Assembly: GCF_031877795.1 (NCBI RefSeq)
Contig: NC_133932.1
Span: 19,842,180-19,906,179 of the forward strand
DNA length: 64,000 nucleotides
DNA from: Strix aluco
Lineage: Eukaryota > Chordata > Aves > Strigiformes > Strigidae
Reading direction: 5' to 3'
In this document: piece after piece, positions 46,596-60,500 of the stretch
Layout: each line of letters opens with the position of its first letter
How positions within the stretch are numbered: position 1 is the first letter of the stretch
Program-made: the position numbers and the translations under genes
Notes under the pieces: model-generated
What the model was told of the DNA's origin: nothing
What the model saw: the letters and a program-made list of their open reading frames with translations, nothing else
The model's database searches: none

Positions 46596-49500
46596 GCTGA
46601 TTTTTGTTCTTGGAAGAGCTAGGACTGAGGTACGCTGTGTCTTCTTCAATGCCTTTTCAAAGAGAAAACCTACAGTTCCCATCTCTTGACACCCCAGCAA
46701 AGCTCATGGGCCACACTGGTCTGGGGCAGATCCAGATGAAAGCCTAAGTGCTATTTTTACCTGTAACGGGGGCTCCAGTTCCGAGTCATGCAATGACATC
46801 CCACTGTTGATTCCTTTTGCAAACAAACAAGCTAACAAGAAAAGAAGTGGAGAAGAGAGCTGACCTATCTCATACCACAGATACCTTTGCTGCTGCATCA
46901 TGCTGGGCAGGGCCTGAAAATCCCCCTTCCAATTTACTTGAGTGCTGGATCCCCACATTGGGATGGGGCAACATCTGTAGGGATCCACCTCATGGCAGAG
47001 AAGAGCCGTGAAACAGGCACTCAAGTCCTTGTGTGCTCATAGCCTAGACTTGTCTTAATACAGTTACTGGGGTGAGCAAGTAGGAACCAGACAAAGTGGT
47101 ACATTGAATCTCGGGTGTCGTATCAAGAGGAGAAATGGATTACTGATTACAGGTTTGAAGAGATCCTAATGGTTTCATGTACCAAAAGAGGATGGGTTGT
47201 GTTGATCCTACAGCTGCCTCCTCTGGGCAATGTAATTTTTAGCCACTTCTGCAATGCAATGCCACGTGTGTTCTTGTTAATTACTGCTAATTGAGGCAGG
47301 AAGTGATCTAAAGACATTTGCCTATGAACTCCCTTATTATTGAAGAACAGAGTTTTCAAAGGACCTAAATGTTGTGGGAGTATGTATACCATTGACAATC
47401 AGTAAAAACTGATGCTTTTAAGTCACTGAGCTGCTTCTGAAAATCCTGTTCATGAATCTTTAGGACACAAGTGCAGCAGGGGATGATGGCTACACCTGAA
47501 AGCTCTGCCCTGCCCACTGCAACCATTCACATGTAGAGATACAGACAGGGTCACACGTGTTGGAGACTTGTGGAGAATACACAGACAGCAGGCAGCCTGG
47601 CAGCTCTTCTTCACTGTTTGTTACAAGTTGTTGCTTTATGGGATCAAGATGACCATGCAGAACAGAGGCAAGGATGCTAGAAATCTTTGCTAATGAACGT
47701 ATGCACATGAAAACACTGCAAAAAGTAACAAGCTGTAAGTGGTTGGGCATCTGTTGTTGGTGATTAATATATCCATTCATAGATGAACCCAAACTGAACA
47801 CGGCCAGGTGCTGTCCTCTTAGGAGGGAAAGATGGGATCTTCATGGAAGGTTCATCTTTCTCTGTCTTAACAGGAGTTACTATCATTTATAGTGTTAGCA
47901 CTACACTACCTACGTATTAATCCTCACTGGCTTTTACAAGCGAGCCTTATCAGAGAATGTATTTTTAGCAAGACAATAAAGCCACCCTAGCTTCATATTA
48001 AAGCTTTTCATGTCAATGGCAGTTTCATTTAAATAAAGTAATAATATCCCCTAAAAATCTTATATATCAGCAAAAAGATTCCCCAGAGCTGCAGCCATTA
48101 CCAAAAATAAGACTTTAAGGGTTTGCATTGCCCATGCTTGAGTGATGAAGAAGTTGATGTGTTTCAGCCTAAGCTAAGATACAGGCCTGCGTTAGCCTAA
48201 GTAGGGCCATGGCTAAGCTTTGGCAGTGTTGACGGTACCTATAGCAGTTCTTTTAGCTGTGGTGGCAATGCCTGTGAGTTTTAGCAGCTCGCACTAGACA
48301 GGGAAAGAAAGTTAACCCAGAAAAAAAATTAAAATTTCTTAAAATTGCCAGCTGTCCCAGTCTTTCTGTTTGGGCAGCTCTACTGACTTCTCAGACGTAA
48401 ACTGTACATTTGCCTCCTGCATTTATCAACAGTTCCTGAGGCCTTCAACGAGAACTGCCAGGGAGAAGTGACGGGATATAAGTGCCAAATACCTTTTCCA
48501 ATCTAGGCCTAAATAACTAACAAAAGCTATAAATAAAGTGCATCTAGACAAGTGCCTTACCATCAGATTTATGTAAGTATCAGGTGTTGAAGTATATGCT
48601 CTCGATGATACCTAGGAAACCAGTCTTATTGAGTTAAGTCTCCAAAACAACAGAACATTATCAATCTGAGCACCAACTTACTTACTAGTAACGCAGCTGA
48701 GTGGCTGATAGAGGCAGGGTAAAACTGTTCCCACAGTGAATCATTTCCACAGCAGTATCTCTGCACAGACACCAGACAAGGCAGCCTGTCCAAGTTATGG
48801 ACCATGAGGCGAGATCCAGCGCCTGTCCCTCCTCCCCAGAGCAGTGGAACTAGACACATGCCAATACACTTGGAGAGGATGCACCTTGTTATTTTAACAG
48901 TTAAATAATAAATTTATGTGAAAATAATTCGTTTCAGGGTTAACATGCAGTGCTTAATCTACATACTATCTTTTAGACAGTAAGGTTACTAAGTTCAGAC
49001 CTGCTTTAGGTATTTGAGGAACTATTGTTATAGGTGCTGTTTTCAGCTCAACTGCAAGTTCTCTCTGTTGCGGGTTTTTTGCTAGCCAGTTGCTGAAGTT
49101 AAGAAAACAGACTAAACCCCATGTATTTCCACAGGCAGTGGGATTAACAAGCTTGGTTTCTAATGGACGTGTGTCCTGCAGTCCAGGCGCCCCAGCACAA
49201 TAAACATCTCTCACAGAGCCATCAGCTCTTGCCCCCATGACTACTTGCTATGCCATATTTCCCTATCTGCCTGACTGTGCAAGAGATGAGACAGACCATA
49301 GTTAGGTGCATCGGTTGCACAACCACAGACTCTTGGAATGGAAGACAGTGATTAATGCCTAAGAGATACCATTCATTTAGATTTCTCTCTTATCCCAACT
49401 GATCTGGGATTGGTGATTTTTACAAGACTGAAAGGAACTTCCCATCTTTAAGATTCCTGATGTCAAATTTAGCTGAAATCAGTCAAGTGAGTTTTGAAAT

Positions 49501-51400
49501 TACTGGGGAGAAAAGAGAGAAGAGAGGTTGTATAAATTATAGTGAAAGTCTTATTTCTGTGAAGAGGATAACGGCAAGATTACCAAGTTGGTACAGTGTC
49601 TGTCAGAGACTGTAACCAACTTCTTTCGGTGAATACTCAAAGCTGTTATGTAGAGAACTGAGAATTAACAGAGGAAGTATGGGCAGATGGCGTACAGTGA
49701 TGGCATTTCTGTCACTATCTCTGTTCATCAGATTCAGTTAAAATATTAAATGGGAGCAAAATCAAAAGTGTGGAAGCTAGGGCAAAGATCCTACATGTCT
49801 CTCCCTGGAGGCTGTGGGATAAAGTCACAAAGATCTTAAAGTCTTTAAAGGAGGTAAAAATTTAAGAAATTCATCCTTGTGAGGAACCTTATCCTTGTGG
49901 GGTCCAAAGAGGAGAAAGGAGACTACTGACCTTGCTCCAATTTTGTTTACGTCTTGAGTCATTTGTAGTTAGCATTTAGAAGTTAGCAAGCTGTTTCTGG
50001 AAAAAGGCTCTCCTCTCTTTGCAGGGCCCTTGCCATCTCCTAATGCCTGCAGCCTATCAAAGATGAGACACATACAGCAGGATGGATTTTTCTACTGAAT
50101 GCCCTAATTTGGAAGATTACCAAAGAGTATAGTTTCTGTAGTCTCATGTGCTTTAATTTGCTTTGTGCTAACAGTTTGTTTGAAGAGGTTATGTAGCAAG
50201 CACAGAAGTACAGATTGGATTTCCAGTCACTAATAAGTTTCATTATCTTAGAGGTGTTTTGAATAACTGCCATATAGAAAAAGAGGCAGTCTTTAGCATG
50301 GCTTTTGGCAGGTTTACCATGCAAGTATGGGGTCAGCACAAGATCAAGATCCAGACCCACTTTACTGGGCTAAACACAGGTATCTCCGATGTAAACACCA
50401 ACTTTTGAGGTAGCCTCCTTCAAAAATCAAAACAGAGATCATCGGTATTATCACTGCATTGTGAGTATGATTAATTTAAGCTGAAAATAATGTCTGAAGA
50501 CATGAAGTCCCCATCTAAGATGCCTAAAATGATCACTCACACCCTAAAAGTGACTTTGTCTCTCAAATGGCTAGAAATAGAGCATAGATGACTATCCTGG
50601 ACGGAGACATTCCCTGCTGCCTGTTGGCAGTGAAGAGTTTTAAAGACATGCTAGCCAGCTGCACTCAATTAAATGTAATGTCAGATATTTGCCTGAGCCG
50701 CCATCAGTCCTCCTTTTATTCTTCAGTCAATTATAGTAGCAGTTATTTGTGCTTTCCAAGTGCCCATCCAGACTACGTGAGCAGTGGCTGGACTTTCACT
50801 GCGCATGCCTCAACGGCTATGTAGCTAGCATGCTACAAGTCATTGATCGGTTTCTCTAACAGCCTTTTTCAGCATAAAGGTACCTCTGGCACCTGTGGCT
50901 GTTGTGCAAGCCACACACTGGGACAGTTGAACAGTAGCCATAAGAGCATAAGAACCTGGCTGAGATGCGTCTCACTTATATTTAGATAACGTTTTAGTCA
51001 TCAGATTCTCATAATTACATATTCTTACAAGTATTAAAGTTAAGTGGAGTTAGGCACCTCTGTTTCTTAAATCCTGGATGTAGACAGCTCCCTTAATAAA
51101 TATTTAAGATGAATGAGGCTTATCCTCCCCTGGTTACATGTCATCACATGCATGACTTCAGTTGTTTTATTGTACACTCCCAGTCACCGCACCCTTTGGT
51201 TTGCCTCTTCTCTTGCTTTATGTACCTGCATGTTAGGAGAAACTGGGAAAGGCAGTTTAATTGGGGAAGAAAGTTCACAACTGGGGAAGGAGTTCACAAG
51301 TTTCCTCTCTGCCCCTAGGCAGAGAGCAGCAAGCGATGTCAAAGCCTACTGGTGATCTGGCTTGTCATTCTGGCTGGGAGGGGAGTGGCAGACTGGAAAA
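46596..51400. other. Interval between the divergent STYXL2 and GPA33 promoters
   Basis: Ordinary AT-moderate sequence with no recognisable gene, RNA or mobile element. Confidence 0.55.
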
Positions 51401-51531
51401 GCAAAGCTTTAAAAGAGACTGAGGAGTGAACTTGTGAGGCCACGGTGAAGCAGCCCTTCAGCTAAAGCCAATTCCTTACCCAGCCACCTAGAGATACAAG
51501 AAAGAGCACCTTGAAGTGAAACAAAGGAGAG
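51401..51531 (+). promoter_or_regulatory. GPA33: Candidate GPA33 core promoter and 5' UTR
   Basis: A TATA-like TTTAAAA at 51408-51414 lies about 120 bases before the ATG, so transcription may start near 51440 with a 5' UTR of about 90 bases. An AGCAAAG motif directly precedes it. The start is inferred. Confidence 0.4.
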
Positions 51532-51580
51532 ATGAGGAGGACGGCAATGAAAAGACTTTGGCTGTTCGTTTTCAGTGCAA
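51532..51580 (+). CDS. GPA33: GPA33 exon 1 (signal peptide)
   Basis: The codons read MRRTAMKRLWLFVFSA plus one base, then donor GTGAGT. Joined to exon 2 this gives a classic signal peptide, MRRTAMKRLWLFVFSAILV then TAHA, with cleavage before LTVEAP. No homology was needed for the choice: charge, hydrophobic core and phase all fit. The second Met (residue 6) is an alternative start that would also work. Confidence 0.85.
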
Positions 51581-54500
51581 GTGAGTACTAATTTGATTAT
51601 GTCTTCCAGGGTTGGGCAGAAGGAAAAAGCACTACAAAGTCCAAGTACTCCAATGGACTTTGTGTGTTTCTTTTTTGTTTAGTAAAAGTTCCTTCATGTT
51701 TATGATCAGGCAGGTGTGTTTACCATCTCTGGGCCGAATGTCCAGACACAGGCATCTCCTAAAGCCACAAGACAGTATTAAGAACAGGAAAAGAATGTTA
51801 TTCTTCATGAGGCTGGAAAATGTTTTTTAAAAACAGTTTTAATAGCTTCTGTTAAATACAATGTTTATCTCTGAAGAAGGAACTTCCTCAGCTGGAAGTG
51901 GTAAAGTCCTTGGATTTTATTCTTTTATACGTAAATCTGCATGTAGCATTGTCTCTGTATATCTAAATCCTACTGTTTATATGTACTCCGATACAACTTG
52001 TGATCTCTATATATTCTTCATGTCAAGGGGACGCACAATAATCCCTAACACACATAAATCAGCCAGCTGGGCCCTGGCCTTCCTCACAGACCTGCCCTTT
52101 CTCATCCTGCCTTGCAGAGCCTGCAGTCTCAGTTCCACTGCTTTTTGACCTGTCGCATCTTCTCATACCAATGCTCCTACACCTTCTTCCAGCCTTCAAA
52201 CAAAGCTATGCACATGGCAATTGCTTGTTTTTTTAACAAAAATCCTGAAAACCTCACTTCAACAATAAGACCCACAAGAAGGAAATTCACAATGCTTAAC
52301 GTAATTAGAAAAAGTGGATATGCTCCGTATGCAGCAAATGTGACTTGGGTCATGATTTGATGATCATCATGTAAATTGTGTTTTTCCATTGGTATTCACT
52401 CTCCTTTTTCATTATTCTCACTATTCATGCTATCCAAATTATAGATGGGAAACTTTTTAGAGCAAAGATACGTACGTTGGGTGAAGCTCTTCTTGTCTGT
52501 TTGGGCAGGACTCAAATGGTAATAATTCAGAGTCAAAATATTGTCCTGTGAAAAATTTTTGGAGAAAGTATAGTAGATTCCTGCCCTGCATCAGAGTGAA
52601 GAAACTGCACGGCACATGGCAGTGCCGTATTGGGATGCCAGAGCTGCCCTGAATGTGTTCCATCAGGCTGACTTCTCCTGCTGTACAGCTTTTCACTGCA
52701 GCGTGTGAATAACTGGTACTTTGAACTTCTTGCTGAAGGAAAAGCCCCAAATGATCATTCTGAATCAAACAAAATATTTACTTTCTCTGCAAATTTCACT
52801 TTTAAGAGGTTTCCCCTCACCCACTTTGGAATTAATTTCAGCTAAATTCTGAGGTAAAGTATTGATGGATTAAAAGTCAGAGCATTTCCTTGTAAAGGTG
52901 AAGTAAAACATTTGGCTAGTGAGAAAAGTAGGAAAAGTGGAAATCTACCAAGACAAATCAGCAATAATAATTTTGCTTGATCCAAATCTCAATTTTTTCA
53001 GCAAACAAAAGATTCCTCTAATTGTTTCCAGCTCTATTAGTTGCCCTTCATTCTGTTTTGATTAACACTTACTCAGTAAGGAATGTGAAAGTAGGCACAT
53101 CACTCTGATTTTCTTCTTCCTTTGTACAAATGTTTAAGTTGAGCAGAGGGAGGTAAAACCTTTCTCAATTTCTTATGCTAAAAACATACTAATTGATAGC
53201 ACACAAAAAAGTAATTCTAAGGGTTAAATCTAGGTGACACCATCCCTCTAGTACTACACAGGCTATTAGTCCTCTCTCCTTTTCTGAAGTTCTTTCGGAA
53301 TCGGTCCTCCCCTCCCTTCAGCCATGCTTTGAATAGATTCTGTTTTGTCTCAGAAAAAAGGCCCCAACCCCTGAAGAAAACACCCCTGTTTTTAGACATG
53401 CTGACTGTAACCAGCTGGTTGTTGGTGACTTTGTGAAGAAGTGAAACATGGTGAGACGGGGGAAGGAGGAAATCGGTGTGAGTAAATGGCATCCCAGAAT
53501 GAAACTGTGCAGCTTCCCTGAGAGCCAGAAGGAGCCCTAACAAGGGAGGAGTGGGAGCCAGAAAGAGTTGTCGTGGGTGAAAAACGGGAGAGCATCAGAA
53601 GAATTCGGGCATTAGGGTGACAGCAACAGATGAATAAGCAGTCTCACTTGTTACAGGCTGTGTCTCTTGAACATGGGGTTTGGTTCAGCTGTTCCCCGAC
53701 TCTGCACTTAAGACATGTTTGGAAAAAAACAAAGATCTCATTTATTGTAGTATTTGAGTCATCCAATTGGCAGAAGGAAAAGCACTTGTGAGGGGAAGCC
53801 TTAGGGTTGGGTAGTCTCTTCTCTGCCTCAGGGCTGAATTAATGACCTGTCAGTGAACTCCAGCCTGGTGGAACCAGTTTCTGAGTGACAAAAGGATCAG
53901 GAAATGGGTTTTGCTCCATCTCCTAGTATAGATGGTGGTGCTTTTCACCTAAATGAAGGAAAGTGTCTCTCTGCAGTCACAAAAGGCAAGACAAAGCTTT
54001 CATAGGTGTCTCTCATAGAGGGCGCAAGGAAAAACAGTCAGAAAGAAATGCAGTCAGAAAGAGCCCTGGGGCTACACAAACACGGCCCTTACACTGGGTG
54101 CTCCAGAGCAGGGAAAGATCTGGGAGTGGCTGCAATAAAACCATGCTAGAAATACTTTGCCCTGCTGGTTTCCTCCTCATTGCTGTCAGCAGCTGTAAAT
54201 GAATTCAATCCCCAAGAGAACACCACCACCATGTCACAGAGGAAGACTAAAACGCAAACTTAAGTAATTAACTGTGCAAGATCACAGAACAACTCAGTTA
54301 CGGGATGGGGAATGCAGAAAGATCGGAACTTCAGCTGGAAGCCTCCTGCTCTGGTCACTTGGCCGCCTTGCTTGCCAGGACACTAACAAGCACAGAAGGC
54401 AGTCTTTGCACTCCTGCTGAAAATGTCTGAAGCTGCTTCTGAAGACAGCTGTGGAAGGGAGGGCATCCCTGCCCAGCAGCAAGGAAGGAGGGGTGCAGGG

Positions 54501-57500
54501 GAGGGGAGGGTTTGGTTGCTGTGAAAACTCCCATCAAACTTCTCTCAGGAGAGAGAAGATGCGGAAGTTCTGGAAGTATAAGCATTTCTAAGAAGAGACT
54601 TGAAGGCCCATTTGCTGTGGAGAACAGACTAGATCCGGGAATCTGTTACAGAAGCTTTTGCCTCTCCCAAGGGGGAGCAGATCCTCATGCCAAATGTCCC
54701 ACGTTACCCTGTGCAAGTACCTGAACTGCTACCAGCAGGTTCCTAGGGCAGTGACAACAAAACCTTTTGGGTCTCCATGCTGTTGTTTTCTAAGGGACAC
54801 TATAGTTCACTGCTGCTATAGTCAATGATCTGGTAGTGCTCAACTTGCCAATGACTTACTCTTATTGACCTAATGCATGTGTCTGTGTTTTTCTCCTGCC
54901 TAAAAAAGCAAGTATTCACAATCAGCTTGCAACTCAAGGTGGAATCTAGACGTCCTTTGTTCTCTGCCTTACACATTACACTTCCTTATGGATCTAATCT
55001 GGACAGAGATACAGCAGAATGAGGGCCCAAAGCTTGTTAGACAGCCACTTCTCAGTCAAATCTTCTCCAGGGAACACTGACTCAGCCTGGTTCTTCCGGA
55101 AGCAAACCTTCACCACCACACACAGCGTGCCCCTCTCAGGAGAGCATACATCCCTGCCCTCCTCCGCTTTGCTCCTTACTGGACCATATTACTCTTTGTC
55201 ACAGGAGTGCCTCTGAGCAGCACTCCCTTTTCCACCTTCCTGCACTCTCTCTAACTGGTTTCAGACTTTTTTTTTTTTTCAAAATATTCAGTTTGATGCC
55301 ATAAAAAACCCTCAAGCCCTACACAAACTGTAAGGAGAAAGCAGGCATTTTTAAACATAGGTTCCCAGAGACATGAAAGTCATCTATAGCAGGGCAGAGG
55401 TAAACCTCCAGCCCAATTCTGAGAATAACTAAGACCTGCCACTAGCTAATACCTGATCAGGTATGATGAATTAAGCATCAAGTCAAATGGAACACAGCAT
55501 ACAAGAAACACCTACCCTGTGCTCTGCATGCTCCACCAGGGCATAGAGAGATTTCTGTTGTATTCAACTCTCAGCTATTCCTGTGCTCCACAGGCAGGAG
55601 CTACAGTTCTTGGAGAAAGGTGATTACCACCCTACTCATTTTTAAAAATGGATAGCTATTCATCTCTTGTTTCTTTCAAGCTCTCTTTGCTTTTCTAGAT
55701 TTTCCTCTTTCAGGGCATTACATGAACAGGTTTTGTCTCCCTAGCACAAAATGTCACTTCTGTATGGACTTGGATTGAGGCGAGTTATTTGTCAGTTTTC
55801 CCGATCCCTGAAATTTGACAATATCAATTTGTTAGTTTAGCCTGAATCCTTAATACTGCTGATGCACTTGTCTTATCTGTTTATCTGTCTCCCTCTGTAC
55901 ATTTAGAACTGTCAAAGGATGTCAGTCACACTGAAAGAGGGCTCAGAAAAAAAACCCCAAACATCTTTATAAACTCCATGGCAATGTACGTCCAGGTAAA
56001 GAAGAGGAAAGCGAGGAAAGGAAAGAAGGTTTTTTTGAGTTTAGCTCTTAGCCATCATCTGCAGCAGCTTCCTGTAGTCAAATAGCCCCAGCACACATCA
56101 CCTCTTGCTCCATGGGGAATGTCATGGATGACAGAGGGGATGTAGGGTTGTTGTGGCATGTAAAAAAGCCGAAGAGACAAAACGTAGAATCCACATATTG
56201 TTAATTTTGCTGACTACAGAATTTATTCTCTTCCTAGTTCTGGTGACTGCTCATGCCCTCACTGTGGAAGCACCTGCCAAGGAAATACAGGTGGCACGAG
56301 GGAAGAATGTTACTCTCCGCTGTCATTTTAAAACACAGACTTCTGTTACCTCAGGAGATTTTGTTGTCTGGAGGAAAATCAAGAGTGAGGTAAATTGAGT
56401 TGCATAAAGAAACACATTATAGGGCACACAAAAGGGGGGTGGGAGTAGAGATAGAAGCAGGACTGTGGGTGGGAAAGTGTGCTGGAAGAAAAAGAACCCT
56501 TCAAGACTTCCTTTAATCTCAGAACTATGCAAACAGAAACTCTGATTCTAGATGCAATTTATCCCAAATCTATCGCATGATACTAGGCAAGCCCCCAAAC
56601 GTCTCTTTCCTCTCTCTTGGTCTTGCAAATGTGTATTGAGGATACATCACTGTATGTACTGTGGGTTAACATCTATTAAAATATGTGAAATACTCAGACA
56701 CTTTATAAAAAGATATATATTTTTTGAAGTATATGTATTTTAGATATCTACTTATGTGTAGATATATCTCTTTGATACTATATAAAATGTTTTAAGTTGA
56801 TGATAATATTACATGGAGAGATTCTTGAGGTCTCCTACATTCATATGGAGTATCTGAAGGTAAAGAGACCTCTGAAGTTCTTGACTTCTTGAGAATTAGT
56901 GAGAGGGGGAGCAGCCTTTAGAGATCTCCTTGCAGTAACTGCCAAGGGTTTCTTCTCTGAAGATCTTTGCTGGAAGAAGGCAAGGGAGTTTGTGTAATCA
57001 TAAGGGAATTTGATTGGCATATGGATCTCAGACAAGTCTCATGGGTCTTGTCATGGAGTGGAAAGGTGAATAAACCCCAGCAAAAGAAATCAGTTGTTTG
57101 TGACTTCAGATAAGGTGGAAGAAGGGGATTCCAGAGAGAAACACAGCCCCTTTTGAATTTCTATGCTTTTCTTGGCTTTTTGGCAAACCAGGGCAGTTTA
57201 AGGCCTTCTTTTCCAAGCTGCTCTTAAGAGTGGGATAATCCATCGAGTTAGGTTGTAGACTCACACGGAAGAAACTAAGATTGATCATCTTCCCTCCCTC
57301 TCCATCAGGATGATGCTGTCACTAGGTATTTTGATGGACTTGTACAGTATGGCAAGGGTTATGAAAACCGTATACAGTTTAGTGGTGATGTAAACACAGG
57401 GGACGTCAGTATCACCATCAATGCAGTGACCATGGAAGACAATGGGACATACGCATGCAGCGTTCGTCTGAGGAATGACCCCCCCAGGCAGTCTGCAACC

Positions 57501-60500
57501 CTATCTCTTTTCGTCCTTGGTAAGCATGATGGAGGCAACATCAGATCCATTAGATAAAACACTGTCTGTCCTCTAATATCCACATAGTTTTAGACAACAG
57601 ATTTTCTAACAGAAAACAAATTCCCAGGAATTTATCATCCACAATTCCATTTTTGGTCTTTTCCTACTACTATGGAAGTAGGTTGGAAGGCCTACAGCAC
57701 CCAACTCCCCTCAATACTTGACTGTAGAAAATAGTCTTTAAATAGTCTTTCCTAATAACTCTTGCCTCATTACAGGGAATTCCTCATTCCCTGTGTGGCT
57801 TGTCATACTCTAGTTATCAAAGGATGAGTTACCCATCACTATAAGACATATATCAAAAAGCATCTTACAATTCCTTCTTGGCTGACCAGTGCCAAGAAGG
57901 GAGAAACAAATTAGAGAAAAGTTCACTCCAGTGCCTTTGAGAAGATGGTGGTAGGTGCAAGACCAGCCTCTGTTTAGCAAGAATAAAAGCCACGGGTACA
58001 GAAGATGGGTTGAAACAAAAAACTACTCCTCATTAATAAAATTCATTCCTTCCTTCTTCCTTCAGTTGCACCATCCAAGCCAGAATGCAATATCTTGGGG
58101 ACAACAGAATATGGACAGACAATCAATCTGACCTGCATTTCTCATGAGGGCTCCCCAAAGCCCAGATATACCTGGCAAAGCTTCAATGTACAAAACGAGC
58201 CCCGTGTACTGCAAACAACAGAAGGTATGAGAAATTCAAAGACATCAAGTCTTAGAGCTTTCTGTAGATCAAGGTTGGAAAGATTTTGAAATGTAAATAC
58301 AAAAACACACTTAAGGCTTTTTCTAGGAAGTTCTCTGACCAGCATTCTGAGAAGTTGTCCTTTTGATACAAGGCACACTCAGTAATAACTTAGCAGGGAG
58401 AAAAGGACTGTTAACTGAAGTAACAATGGTCACTAAGATTTTCACTTCAGCTCTCCACCTGGCAAGAAAGCTGGCTTGCTCTGGAAGCAGCCAGAAATAA
58501 TTACTTCTCAACTGCTGGGCATAAGGGCGCATAACATTCAGGAATAACATCAAGTTTTCTAACTGGTGTGTCTTTATATCCCAGCTTGCTCGACAATGAC
58601 CAGGTCGCTTTGGGGATGAAGGGAAACAAAATTGGCTCTGGAAGCTACTTTCCTTCCAGAGATGACTCCTCTCCTAGAGGAAGGTGGTATGAGAAACAAT
58701 TACACCATTCCTACTTTGAGCATAAAAGAGACTTCTGGTTCTTTAGGACTATCATGCAGGGCCCAGTATTTTATTTGCTTTAAGTCAGAATCTAGAAAGT
58801 ATTCACACAGAAGTGAGGGTTTAATACTCTTTGAAGTGTAGTAGTGACAGGACTTGGAGTCATTCCTTTAAACAACTTTGTTTCTTCCTGGTATCTGAAC
58901 CTACCCTTCCTGGTTTAACTTATCGTAGCATCACTACGGAGGTAAACTAACTATGATCAGACTTGACAGGATATTCAACACTCACTAGCCGATTCTTGCA
59001 TAAATTATGCAAAAGATGAGACATCACCAGGGACACAAACCTTATTCGTTTGACTGGCCACTAAGTGGTGCCAACGCATCACGCACGGCCCTGAACATAC
59101 CGGGATTTGTCTTCTAGCAGCGACTGCCTGCCTGCTTCTGCCATCATCCTGTTCTTCCTTGGGACGGGAGTTTCTTCTGATCCATTTCCACCTCATTTCT
59201 GTTTTCATCAGGGCACCGATGTCCAAGTAGTGTGCTGACTGTCCCCTTCTGCCCCAAACTGGCTGGATGCCCTACTGTCACTACAAGCAATTTCTTTCCG
59301 CGCTAAGTACCTGTGCTAAGCAAGTCCCAGTGCTGCAGCATGTGCAGAATCCCCTTAGGAACCACCCCAAAATTGACAGTATCTGACCCGCATTTTTCCC
59401 AGTTTTACTCACCAATTACTTTTGATTTAATTTCGGAGGATTTACAGTCCCGTTATAGACTGCAACTCTAAGAGCTATAAACATCACACTGAAAAAAAAA
59501 AAAAAAAAAAAATCAAGCAAGCAGTCTGTTATTGCTTGGTTTGCATGCTCTTTTACTATCTAGCGCTAGGCGCCAGCAGAGACTAAACAGAATCCCAGAC
59601 CCACGAGTGGGCTGAAAAGAACTGAGATCACAAGGAAAATGAAACAAGAAAGGCACTGAGAAGTATTCAGAGCCTTTTGCTTTTAGAGCAGGAATCTGGA
59701 CCTTTATCAGTAGGTCACAAGCAAAAAGCATGGACTACACATACAAATGTCAGCTGGAGATGTAATAAACAAAAACGGACTGCTTGAGCAGAGCTAAGCT
59801 TTAGTATATGGTTCTGAGCTCTGTTAGGTTGGGCAGAAAACATCAGTATCGTAGTAATCCCATGTCAATGCATTTCTTTTCCTTCATTTATTTTCACAGC
59901 CTGCATAACCTCTCCAGACTAGAAAACTATATTCTCCACTGCTAAACAATTCAGATCTGAAATCCTAAGAGCTAGAGGATTGAAGAGCTTTTTGTTGTTT
60001 TACAAGTTAATTCATCAGATGGCCAGTTCTCAAAGCCAGATGTCAGTTTGAGCCATCTTACATTTCTCAGCAAAATCCACTGCAAGAGAGCTTTCACTAA
60101 GCACATACTTCTTTACCCTCCACCCACAATTTTCTTTCTAAAAACAATGTTCAAATGCCACATGCTCCCTGTAATCAAAACAGCACACTTCCGTTTGTCC
60201 TCCCACAAATCACACTAAAACCTAGGGACTAGCATGGCAGCTCCCAAGCAAGACGGAGCAATTCATCAGCTTTAATAACTTCTCATCACTCCCACTACCT
60301 GGGACCGGAATTGAAAGGCTGCTGTCCCTACTTCCCTTCTGCTTTAATTATTTTCTTTTTTTGGACTGGGTGTGTGTTTTGCAACAGGGGAACAGATAAC
60401 TCTGAAGAACATCTCGGCGGATACCTCTGGATTTTACATCTGCACTTCAACGAACATTGTGGGAAAGGAATTTTGCAACATGACAGTCAGCGTTGTGCCA

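Noticed and set aside
56153-56398. Start of GPA33 at ATG 56153 within an extended exon 2
   Set aside because: It gives a poor N-terminus (MACKKAEETKRR) and ignores a good acceptor; exon 1 at 51532 gives a proper signal peptide in the right phase.
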